From NCBI GenBank assembly GCA_020634155.1, contig JACKCI010000002.1, positions 310,001 to 374,000 of the forward strand: a DNA stretch of 64,000 nt, given 5' to 3'. Shown here piece after piece: positions 1 to 7,026 of this stretch. Position numbers and translations under genes: made by a program. A model generated the notes under the pieces. It did no database searches, was not told the origin of the DNA, and saw only the letters and a list, made by a program, of their open reading frames with translations. Position 1 is the stretch's first letter. Every line of letters starts with the position of its first letter. The stretch is from Anaerolineales bacterium. Its GTDB lineage: Bacteria; Chloroflexota; Anaerolineae; Aggregatilineales; J027.

Positions 1-593
1 CCAGATGGCTGGGGTGCCGAAGTGTTGCGAACCCGTAGCCCTGTCACAATCACATTGGTTACCTCGCGGTTGCCTGTCAAGTACACATGCAGGCGCACTT
101 GATAGGTGCCATCTTGGACAAGGGTCGTATTCCACGCGCCCAATGCATTGTTAATCACGGGTACTGTCACCGCTTGGGGAGTGATGGGGTACCAGAGATT
201 GCTGGGGTTGGGGTCAGGGCCATATTCCAAAGCATATTGAATGAAATCGGGATGGCTGGCGCTCCCCGAAACAACCACATTCCCTGCGACTTCCTGACCC
301 GTAATCGGATACACGATTTGCATGATTTCAGGATAACGGGATGGCACGGTCGGGGGTGCTGCTTGGGTCGGGAATCCAGCAAAACGGGTCGGTGTTGGCC
401 CGCTGGTGGAAATGGGTAGCGTGGTGGGGGATGGCCCCGGCGTTACCGTTTCATTGGTACGCGGGGTTGCCGATGGAAACGAGGGCGCGGTGGGGCCACC
501 ACGTTCATCCTCATCGCCACTGGTTCGGCAAGCTCCGACCACCAAGGCCACCAACAGTAGTAGAACAACTACATGGTGTTTCTTGGATCGCAT
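1..593 (-). CDS. Putative lipoprotein, C-terminal part cut off by the window edge
   Basis: The frame is open from ATG at 593 to base 1 with no stop, so the C-terminus lies outside the window. Residues 1-22 form a lipoprotein signal: KK near the start, a run of V and L, then a VGAC lipobox with Cys22 as the predicted lipidated residue. Residues 23-85 are a Pro/Thr/Ser-rich spacer, consistent with a surface tether. The following part (about residues 88-190) contains 'YPITGQEVAGNVVVSGSA' and resembles an Ig-like beta-sandwich. A purine-rich GAGAGG lies 9 bases before the ATG. No enzymatic function can be seen. Confidence 0.75.
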   Translation of the reverse strand, partial: MRSKKHHVVVLLLLVALVVGACRTSGDEDERGGPTAPSFPSATPRTNETVTPGPSPTTLPISTSGPTPTRFAGFPTQAAPPTVPSRYPEIMQIVYPITGQEVAGNVVVSGSASHPDFIQYALEYGPDPNPSNLWYPITPQAVTVPVINNALGAWNTTLVQDGTYQVRLHVYLTGNREVTNVIVTGLRVRNTSAPQPS

Positions 594-631
594 TTGCTTT
601 CGCCTCTCTAGAAATAAGTCTTCTATAGTTG

Positions 632-660
632 ATTGTATGTCGCTTGCCAATCTCGCACAA
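632..660 (-). promoter_or_regulatory. Candidate promoter of the truncated lipoprotein gene
   Basis: Read on the minus strand, a -35-like TTGTGC (655-660) and a -10 TACAAT (632-637) are separated by 17 bases, 38 bases ahead of the ATG. The -35 match is weak. Confidence 0.4.
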
Positions 661-684
661 TGCGGCTGATCAGCGATTTCTATA

Positions 685-1374
685 CTATTGCTGGCACGAG
701 GCCCCTTCGATTGGGATCGGCGTCTCCGTACTCCAGACGAAGTTAATGGTATAGCCCTCCGCCAGAGGGTCAATAATCGTCGCAATGGCAGTACCCGCCT
801 CGCGCTGTTTATTGAGGAGTTCGCTGCGGAATTCTTCGCTATCCAGCACATCAGGGATAGCCGTATCCTGTAACTTGCGGTGGATTTCGTCGCAGGTTCC
901 CCAGCACGATTCATTGTGATATTGAATATCGGCGAGGAAGCACTCAACGGGTTGGGCAGGTGGTACTGTGACGGTGATGCTCTCAGCATCATTATCGACT
1001 ACAATATCCTCAGCCGTGAAACCCGCCATATTGACGCCAATCGTGATATTAACCGTAGCGTTCATCTCGCCCGTGTGGGTAACACCCAATGAGCGATACT
1101 CGGCTGACCAGTTCTGGCGCGTTTCATATTTGCCTGTGTCCAACACAAAGCGGTTATGAATGCGCGTCCACAGCTCTTCTGAACCAAGAACCCGTACTTC
1201 CTCATCGGTATCACATAGCCCAGTGGCGCTACAAAACAATTCGCGTGAAGCATCCCACATCGTTCCCAAGGCTTTATCCCATCCATTGGTTAACCCTGCT
1301 GCAACAAACAACCCCACAAAAATGATCAGCGGGATTGCAATAATTCCTTGAATAAGCCGTTTGGCGCGTACCAT
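685..1374 (-). CDS. DUF4230-like membrane-anchored protein
   Basis: This 229-residue protein has one N-terminal membrane segment (about residues 7-28, 'IIAIPLIIFVGLFVAAGL') and an extracytoplasmic body. The body pattern (an aromatic-rich strand, then 'INITIGVNMAGFTAEDI' style strands, then 'ITVTVPPAQPVECF') resembles DUF4230, whose function is unknown. The start at 1374 is preferred because GGAGG lies 8 bases upstream; an in-frame ATG 36 bases earlier has no such site. It is transcribed divergently from the gene at 1446. Family assignment is tentative. Confidence 0.65.
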   Translation of the reverse strand: MVRAKRLIQGIIAIPLIIFVGLFVAAGLTNGWDKALGTMWDASRELFCSATGLCDTDEEVRVLGSEELWTRIHNRFVLDTGKYETRQNWSAEYRSLGVTHTGEMNATVNITIGVNMAGFTAEDIVVDNDAESITVTVPPAQPVECFLADIQYHNESCWGTCDEIHRKLQDTAIPDVLDSEEFRSELLNKQREAGTAIATIIDPLAEGYTINFVWSTETPIPIEGASCQQ

Positions 1375-1410
1375 ATCCTCTACCTCCATGTTGGGAAAAT
1401 TATACGGCAA

Positions 1411-1439
1411 TGGACGGTGTTTTTCATAACGGCTATACT
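1411..1439 (+). promoter_or_regulatory. Candidate promoter giving a leaderless transcript
   Basis: TGGACG (1411-1416) and TATACT (1434-1439) are spaced by 17 bases. A start about 7 bases past the -10 box would fall on the ATG at 1446, so the message would have almost no 5' leader. No Shine-Dalgarno site precedes that ATG. Confidence 0.4.
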
Positions 1440-1445
1440 CCTATC

Positions 1446-2063
1446 ATGCAACGCTTGATTCTTGTTCTACTTTACGTGGGTCTGGGTACACTCGTTGTGA
1501 ATGCCCAAACACCGCTTCAGCAGATTGGTCTTGTGATTGTGGGAGCCGATGGGCAACCACGCACCTTTTGCCTTGCCATCAGCCAATCCCAACCGACGGG
1601 CTACGACCTGTTGGTTGCCAGTGGTCTAGAGATTAACGCCTCAATTGGGCCGATGGGTGCTGCTGTTTGTACCGTTGACCACGAAGGCTGCTTCTATCCA
1701 GCTGAATCGTGCTTCTGTAAATGCGTGGGGGGGCGTTGCTCCTATTGGGCCTACTATTTCCGCAATGAGGCCGGCGACTGGGTCTATAGCCCGATTGGTG
1801 CCTCAACCCATCAACCACAACATGGGGATGTCGAGATGTGGATATGGCGTACCCCCAACAACGAAGATGTCCCACTACCCGAATTGACATGGGACGTTAT
1901 CTGCAAGGATGGCCCCATCAACACCCGCCCTGCAACCGCCGCCGAGCATAGCGCATCGGTGCCGATATGGGGCTATCTGATTTTTATCGCAGCCGCCCTA
2001 GCCGCAATTGGTGGAGTAATATGGCGACGACAACACAGCGACACACTGGACTCTTCCTCATAA
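1446..2063 (+). CDS. Secreted DUF4430-like Cys-rich protein with C-terminal membrane anchor
   Basis: This 205-residue protein begins with a signal peptide (residues 1-20, ending VNAQ) and ends with a membrane segment (about 180-198) followed by basic RRQ. The body has six closely spaced Cys residues ('CTVDHEGC...ESCFCKC...RC') and then 'YWAYYFRNEAGDWVYSPIGA' and 'GDVEMWIW'. That order, with an aromatic 'YWaYy' strand followed by 'GDve-W-W', resembles DUF4430, a domain related to the C-terminal lobe of transcobalamin-like ligand binders. It overlaps the next gene, an ECF-type S component, by 43 bases, so it may be an extracellular binding partner for that importer. The ligand is not known. Confidence 0.65.
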   Translation: MQRLILVLLYVGLGTLVVNAQTPLQQIGLVIVGADGQPRTFCLAISQSQPTGYDLLVASGLEINASIGPMGAAVCTVDHEGCFYPAESCFCKCVGGRCSYWAYYFRNEAGDWVYSPIGASTHQPQHGDVEMWIWRTPNNEDVPLPELTWDVICKDGPINTRPATAAEHSASVPIWGYLIFIAAALAAIGGVIWRRQHSDTLDSSS

Positions 2064-2824
2064 TAGTGGTCAACCTAATTGGGGTTGTGGCCTTTGCCGC
2101 GCCATTTTTCAGCCAAGCCCAAGCCCAAACCAGCGATGTGACCAATGTCCGCAGTGGCGAGAGTTTGTTGTTGATGTTGGTGCTGATGGCGGTCTGCTTG
2201 GTAGTATTGCTGGCTCAACTAGGGGCCAGCCTCAATACCAAGAGTATCGCTTTGATGGGGGTACTCTTGGCCGTCAATAGCGTGCTACGGCTGTTGGATT
2301 TGTTGGTGCCGATGCCGGGTGGGTTCTCGCCCATCTTTTTGTTGATTATCTTAATTGGCTATGCTTACGGCGCACAGCTCGGCTTTTTAATGGGCAGCCT
2401 AACGCTCTTTGCCTCGGCATTATTCACGGGTGGGGTTGGCCCTTGGCTTCCTTTCCAGATGTTCACGGCGGGCTGGATTGGCGTTTTAGCGGGCCTGCTC
2501 CCCCATCGTCTCCAGCGCTATCCTCATGTTGAGGTGTGGCTGCTGGCGGCCTTTGGTGCAGTGATGGGCATGGCCTATGGCTTTATCATCAATCTCTACT
2601 TTTGGCCTTTCTTTGCTGGAACAGCCGAGCAGAGTTGGCAAACGGGCCTCAGCCTAGGCGATAGCCTCAGCCGTTATTTGGTTTTTTATGGCATTACCAG
2701 CGCCGTATGGGATATATTTCGGGCTATCGGCAATTTCGTGTTGCTGATGGCATTGGGGCCAGCCTTGCTTCGAGCGTTGCGCCGTTTCCATGCACGCTTT
2801 TTCACGGAGATTGTGACAGTTTAG
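2021..2824 (+). CDS. ECF-type transporter S component (substrate-binding membrane subunit)
   Basis: This 267-residue integral membrane protein has six to seven hydrophobic segments and no ATP-binding motif. The Gly/Ala-rich membrane segments around 'LGFLMGSLTLFASALFTGG' and 'MFTAGWIGVLAGLLP' are typical of S components, which bind vitamins or metals and dock on a shared ATPase/T-component module. No such module lies in this window. GGAG precedes the ATG at 2021; a start 54 bases earlier in frame would deepen the overlap with the upstream gene. The substrate cannot be read from sequence; the DUF4430-like neighbour makes a corrinoid a candidate. Confidence 0.7.
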   Translation: MATTTQRHTGLFLIIVVNLIGVVAFAAPFFSQAQAQTSDVTNVRSGESLLLMLVLMAVCLVVLLAQLGASLNTKSIALMGVLLAVNSVLRLLDLLVPMPGGFSPIFLLIILIGYAYGAQLGFLMGSLTLFASALFTGGVGPWLPFQMFTAGWIGVLAGLLPHRLQRYPHVEVWLLAAFGAVMGMAYGFIINLYFWPFFAGTAEQSWQTGLSLGDSLSRYLVFYGITSAVWDIFRAIGNFVLLMALGPALLRALRRFHARFFTEIVTV

Positions 2825-2831
2825 AGGGTTT

Positions 2832-3548
2832 ATGCGACGATACACAAATTGGGGATTGGTTACAATCGGGGCAGTGTTGGCGATCTTGGCGATGACCTCT
2901 GCTGCATGGGTACCCGCGATTCAGCCCTACTTCATTGATGAAGCCGAAGTGACCACCGATTTTGAGTGTGCCGACTATTTATCGTCGGCAGAATGCGAGG
3001 TCATCATAGCCCTGCATGAGGATGCACCAGATAACGCCTTAGCACTTATGCAATTGATGGACCCCCGCAACGATGTTGAGGTGATTGATGATGATTTAGC
3101 GGTGGTTGCCGATGATATTCGGACTGAAATCGGTAGCTCTGATATGCCTGAAATCAGTGATATTAAACGTGGGGTGTTCAATCCGCCCCTCGATGCCATC
3201 CGCCGCGCTGAAGGGGTTGCCAAGATTGTCTCAATTACCTCTCTTGATTTGCAGACCGTCCGCTACCTCATCCGCCTTGAGGGGATTGGTGATGATATGT
3301 TTATGGTCACCCATGCCCCCAACATCCGTATCTATCTTAGCTCGCATCCTGATCCCGTAGATACTGAGGAGGCCTTTGGTGGAGATACCCTAGAGGTGGC
3401 ACGGCTCAAAGGCAATCGGGGACGCCAGAACTATATCTTACTACCGGACTTTGACCAATCGAAGTATCAAAGCCTTGTGCTGTTTAGCCCTGAACTCGAT
3501 ATGATTTTTGGGGTGGTACCATTTGCTGATTTGGCAGGAACGCCATAA
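2832..3548 (+). CDS. Membrane-anchored DM13-domain protein
   Basis: This 238-residue protein has an N-terminal membrane segment (about 8-26) and a C-terminal DM13 domain (about 125-235). The DM13 signature is visible as 'NIRIYLSSHPDPVD', then 'LEVARLKGNRGRQNYILLP' and a final strand 'IFGVVPFADL'. DM13 domains are extracellular and have been proposed to act in redox or adhesion roles. Nothing in this copy shows a bound cofactor. It lies 7 bases after the S component gene and probably shares its transcript. Confidence 0.75.
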   Translation: MRRYTNWGLVTIGAVLAILAMTSAAWVPAIQPYFIDEAEVTTDFECADYLSSAECEVIIALHEDAPDNALALMQLMDPRNDVEVIDDDLAVVADDIRTEIGSSDMPEISDIKRGVFNPPLDAIRRAEGVAKIVSITSLDLQTVRYLIRLEGIGDDMFMVTHAPNIRIYLSSHPDPVDTEEAFGGDTLEVARLKGNRGRQNYILLPDFDQSKYQSLVLFSPELDMIFGVVPFADLAGTP

Positions 3549-3565
3549 ATGGATAAGAGGGAGAA

Positions 3566-3591
3566 AACAAAAACCCCCTTGAATGGGGGTT
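3566..3591 (-). terminator. Intrinsic terminator after tRNA-Gly
   Basis: On the minus strand a CCCCC/GGGGG hairpin (arms 3585-3589 and 3574-3578, loop ATTCAA) is followed by TTTTTGTTTTC. It sits just 3' of the tRNA. Confidence 0.8.
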
Positions 3592-3596
3592 ATTGA

Positions 3597-3667
3597 GCGG
3601 GCGACGAGATTCGAACTCGTGACCTTCTCCTTGGCAAGGAGACGCTATACCACTAAGCCACGCCCGC
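3597..3667 (-). tRNA. tRNA-Gly (GCC)
   Basis: A complete 71-base cloverleaf reads on the minus strand. The acceptor arms are GCGGGCG and CGCCCGC, the anticodon stem is TCTCC/GGAGA with loop TTGCCAA (anticodon GCC), and the T arm contains GTTCGAATC. No CCA is encoded. Confidence 0.97.
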
Positions 3668-3683
3668 GTATCTTGATATTTGT

Positions 3684-3711
3684 ATATTATCAAATTTTAA
3701 TGGGTTGTCAA
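3684..3711 (-). promoter_or_regulatory. Promoter of tRNA-Gly
   Basis: A perfect -35 TTGACA (3706-3711) and -10-like TAATAT (3684-3689) are spaced by 16 bases on the minus strand, ending about 16 bases before the mature tRNA 5' end. Confidence 0.7.
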
Positions 3712-3733
3712 GGCAAATTTTGAAATTTTGACG

Positions 3734-4882
3734 ATGTTATACCGTGAAGTTGAACGACGACTTTATTACCAGTGGGAGCGTGTTACCCGCCGACTCCGCA
3801 CCATGTTTGTGGCCTCCCTACCGACCCTAGAATTACTAGGGGCCATCATCAAAGGAGTGCAGGTGCAGATTGTGGTGTCTGGGTTGCTTGGGGTGCTGTC
3901 GCTAGGTACGATAGGGTATATGGTCATTGAGGGTTGGACTATCGTAGATGCTTTGTACATGACCATGATTACCATCACGACAGTGGGCTTTGGTGAAGTG
4001 CATCCCCTGAGTGATATTGGGCGTATCTTCACAGTTATTGTTTTATTGCTCAGTTTAGGGATTGTCACTTATGGGGTGTCCAGCGCGGTTGAATATGTGG
4101 TTACAGGTCAGGTGCTGATGAAACTCAATGAGCGCCACAAACGTGAGCAGTTAAGCAAAATGCAGAACCATTTTATTGTGGTCGGTTTTGGGCGCGTTGG
4201 GCGCGAGGTCGCAGCGGCTTTTGCCCGTGAGAATGTGCCCTTCTTGGTAATTGATAGCAAGCCGGATGTGCTAGAATTTGCTCAAGAGTTGGGTTATTTG
4301 GCAATTGAAGGCAGTGCTACTGAAGACGAGACCTTGCTCAAAGCAGCCATAGACCGAGCGCGAGGGTTGGTCGCTTGTGCGGGCAATGATGCCACCAATG
4401 TCTATGCGGTGCTGACGGCGCGTGGCCTTAATGAAAAGTTACTGATTATCGCCCGCGCTATTGACGACCACTCCGAGTCGAAGATGCTACGGGCAGGGGC
4501 CAATCGTGTCATTTCTCCCTATGTTTTAAGCGGGCGGCGCATGGCAGATTTGGCGGTACGCCCTCATGTCGTTGACTTTCTTGATTTGACCTCAGCCTCA
4601 TCTGAAATTGAGCAAGCTCTTGGCGAGGTTATCATTGAGGAAGGGTCGATTATCGTTAACCAAACGATCGGACAAGTAGACCTGCGACGCCGCACGGGAG
4701 CCAATATCCTCGCCTTATTTTTGCCTAATGGAGAGTGGGTGAGCAATCCAACCGCCTCCACCTTGCTTGAACCCAGTACCCGCTTGATTGTTTTGGGCAA
4801 TAACGACCAACTCGAAGTTACCGCCGCTTTAGCCCGTAGCCTAACCGTCTTTAATCCCGAAGGTCAGGAGGACGAAACATGA
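3734..4882 (+). CDS. Potassium channel with cytoplasmic RCK (TrkA-N/TrkA-C) domains
   Basis: This 382-residue protein has two membrane segments around a pore loop with the K+ selectivity filter TVGFG (about 83-87). An RCK-N Rossmann domain follows, with nucleotide-binding 'VVGFGRVGREVA' (about 150), and then an RCK-C domain (about 285-375). This is the usual two-TM ligand-gated K+ channel plan (MthK/Kch type), in which ligand binding to the RCK ring gates the pore. The ATG at 3734 is taken as start; an in-frame TTG lies six bases earlier. The downstream gene overlaps it by four bases (ATGA). Confidence 0.9.
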   Translation: MLYREVERRLYYQWERVTRRLRTMFVASLPTLELLGAIIKGVQVQIVVSGLLGVLSLGTIGYMVIEGWTIVDALYMTMITITTVGFGEVHPLSDIGRIFTVIVLLLSLGIVTYGVSSAVEYVVTGQVLMKLNERHKREQLSKMQNHFIVVGFGRVGREVAAAFARENVPFLVIDSKPDVLEFAQELGYLAIEGSATEDETLLKAAIDRARGLVACAGNDATNVYAVLTARGLNEKLLIIARAIDDHSESKMLRAGANRVISPYVLSGRRMADLAVRPHVVDFLDLTSASSEIEQALGEVIIEEGSIIVNQTIGQVDLRRRTGANILALFLPNGEWVSNPTASTLLEPSTRLIVLGNNDQLEVTAALARSLTVFNPEGQEDET

Positions 4883-5691
4883 TGCAGATAGCATGCCATG
4901 CGTGGGCCTTTAATCATTTGCCTCTCGAAGAGGCCCTCGGCACGATTGCCCGCCTAGGCTTCCAAGCTGTTGACTTGGGTGTTGGTCCACATATCAATAT
5001 CGATGAAGCCATCCGTGAACCCCTGCCAACCGCCCAACATATCCGTCTGTTGCTAGATGACTTTCACTTGCAATTGACGGACCTCTATGTGATGTTGCCA
5101 CATATTAACGCCCCAGATGCAGAACGGCGTGAGCAGGAGATGGTACGCTTTGAGAGGCTGATTCCCTTTGTGGCTGAGTTGGGGACGCCGGGGATTACTA
5201 TCTTGCCGGGGGTGGTTACTGAAGATGGCCCTGACCATGCCATTGCCCGCGCTATTCCCGCTCTGCAACGGATGGTCGATGCCGTTGAGGATACCGATTT
5301 TCGCTTATCAGTGGAAACACATATCAAGTCGGCAGCTTCTAGTCCGCAGCGGGCGATTGTACTGTTAGAAGCGGTACCGGGACTAAGCCTAACCTTGGAT
5401 TTGGCGCATTTTATAGCCCAAAGTGTACCTTGGCCGATGATCCGCAATTTGTTTGAATATACGGCTCATATTCAGGTGCGGCAAGCAGCGGCCCGTGCGA
5501 TACAATGCCGATTTGAAGATGGAGTACTGGATTTTGAGCAGCTAATTAAGGATTTAGCAGAGGCCGACTATCATGGAGCTTTATCCATTGAGTATCTGAT
5601 CTCCAAGGAGCAAACCCTAGCCATTACCCATGAGATTGTCAAAACCCGCGATGCCTTGCGTCAAGCCCGCTATCAAGCTCTACACATCTGA
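4879..5691 (+). CDS. Sugar phosphate isomerase/epimerase-like TIM-barrel protein
   Basis: This 270-residue protein matches the xylose isomerase-like TIM-barrel (AP endonuclease 2) superfamily. Visible features are the first strand 'IACHAWAFNHLPLEEALGTI' with 'GFQAVDLGVGPH', metal-site candidates in 'DFRLSVETHIKS' and 'LSLTLDLAHF', and a last strand 'YHGALSIEYLIS'. Family members isomerise or epimerise sugars or inositols; the substrate here is unknown. Its start overlaps the channel stop (ATGA), implying translational coupling. Its 3' end overlaps the convergent transporter gene by 12 bases. Confidence 0.8.
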   Translation: MMQIACHAWAFNHLPLEEALGTIARLGFQAVDLGVGPHINIDEAIREPLPTAQHIRLLLDDFHLQLTDLYVMLPHINAPDAERREQEMVRFERLIPFVAELGTPGITILPGVVTEDGPDHAIARAIPALQRMVDAVEDTDFRLSVETHIKSAASSPQRAIVLLEAVPGLSLTLDLAHFIAQSVPWPMIRNLFEYTAHIQVRQAAARAIQCRFEDGVLDFEQLIKDLAEADYHGALSIEYLISKEQTLAITHEIVKTRDALRQARYQALHI

Positions 5692-7026
5692 GAGCATGTC
5701 GTTGGCACGTCGCTGAATATCCGCCAGATATTGCCCATGGAGGGGGTAACGGGTTAAGAGCAGAATACCTACCAACACCGCTGCAATTGGGGCAAAAGCA
5801 GTAAAAACGCGGATAGTGGTCTCAACTGCCGCTGGTTGGGTACTGAGGTTAGAATCGTAACCACTGATGGCGAGTAATTCGCCTAAAATCAGGCCAGCAA
5901 AGGCGGGTGGAAAGCGAAACATGAAGCCCAATATCCCGCGATACATTCCCTCGCGTCGGATTCCCGTCTGCACATAGTCCTCATCAATCAGTTCCGCAAA
6001 AAGCAGGTCAGGTCCCAACAGTAAAGCCCCCCCAACCCCAAGCCCTAAGACTGCCAACACCAAAACCGTCGTTATCAGGCTATTGGTGAATAAGATGGGC
6101 ATGGCAAAAACAGCGGTGGCACTGAATGAAAGCAACAACGCCCGCCGTGTACCATAGCGCTTAAAGACACCTTGCCAAGCAAACAATGAGATGGTCGCAG
6201 CCACAATCAAGGCCCCCAACAATGCCGAGGTCTGCCCACCATCCAATTTGAGGACATATTCAGCATAAAAGGGCAAGGCTGCCACCAATACCGCCAAGAT
6301 AAAGCGAAACACAAAATTAATCGCTAAGACCACCAAGAAAGTGCGATTACGGAAGGCTTGGCGAAACTGCTGCGGAATGGAGTCAGTCTTGGATTGAGCG
6401 TGAGCGGGGTTTTCTTGAATACCCCATAGCGAGAGGAAATAGAATAGACAGGCCAACGCCCCCCAAATAATCGCCAGACCTGTCCAGCCCAAGGCACTCT
6501 CATAGATAATAGGCGAGAGCGCCACCGCAATGCCGCCCCCCAGCCCAAAGCCGATGAACTGGCGTACCATTGAGCCAGCCGCCCGTGATTCGACATTATG
6601 AAACATCTCAGGAAAGAGGGCATCTTGATTAAGGGTGATGATGCTTTGCAGCATGTCATAAATGCTGATGATGACCAGAAAATAGACCATCACCGCCGTT
6701 GCCCCATGCTCATCGACGGTTAGGGGAGGCAGCCATACCAGTGCAAAGGCAATCGCCACTGGCAAGGCCAACAAGCGGATATAGAAGGTGCGCCGCCCAA
6801 TTTTGGACTGGGTGTTGTCAGAGAGCCAGCCTGCAACGGGGTCATTAACGGCATTCCAGAAGCCAAAGGCAAACCAGCCGCGCCCTACCCATTGCGGTGG
6901 CAAGCCCACCTTATCGGTATAGAAAAACTGGATAAAGGCGTTAAAGGTGTTATAGGTGAGAAGGCCCGCCGCGTTGCCTAATGAATAGAGAACGACTTTC
7001 CAAAGCGGCAGGCCAGATTTAGACAT
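5680..7026 (-). CDS. GPH-family glycoside/cation symporter (MelB-like, MFS)
   Basis: This 448-residue membrane protein has about 12 hydrophobic segments. The N-terminus 'YSLGNAAGLLTYNTFNAFIQFFYTD' and the loop 'NDPVAGWLSDNTQSKIGRR' are the hallmark of glycoside-pentoside-hexuronide:cation symporters. The ATG at 7026 overlaps the stop of the upstream GH57 gene (ATGTCTAA), so the pair is translationally coupled. A role in oligosaccharide uptake or exchange linked to the adjacent glucan enzyme is an inference. Confidence 0.88.
   Translation of the reverse strand: MSKSGLPLWKVVLYSLGNAAGLLTYNTFNAFIQFFYTDKVGLPPQWVGRGWFAFGFWNAVNDPVAGWLSDNTQSKIGRRTFYIRLLALPVAIAFALVWLPPLTVDEHGATAVMVYFLVIISIYDMLQSIITLNQDALFPEMFHNVESRAAGSMVRQFIGFGLGGGIAVALSPIIYESALGWTGLAIIWGALACLFYFLSLWGIQENPAHAQSKTDSIPQQFRQAFRNRTFLVVLAINFVFRFILAVLVAALPFYAEYVLKLDGGQTSALLGALIVAATISLFAWQGVFKRYGTRRALLLSFSATAVFAMPILFTNSLITTVLVLAVLGLGVGGALLLGPDLLFAELIDEDYVQTGIRREGMYRGILGFMFRFPPAFAGLILGELLAISGYDSNLSTQPAAVETTIRVFTAFAPIAAVLVGILLLTRYPLHGQYLADIQRRANDMLSDV

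Noticed and set aside
87..419. A 110-codon plus-strand frame at the left edge
   Set aside because: It runs antisense to the truncated lipoprotein, which has a signal peptide, lipobox and ribosome site.
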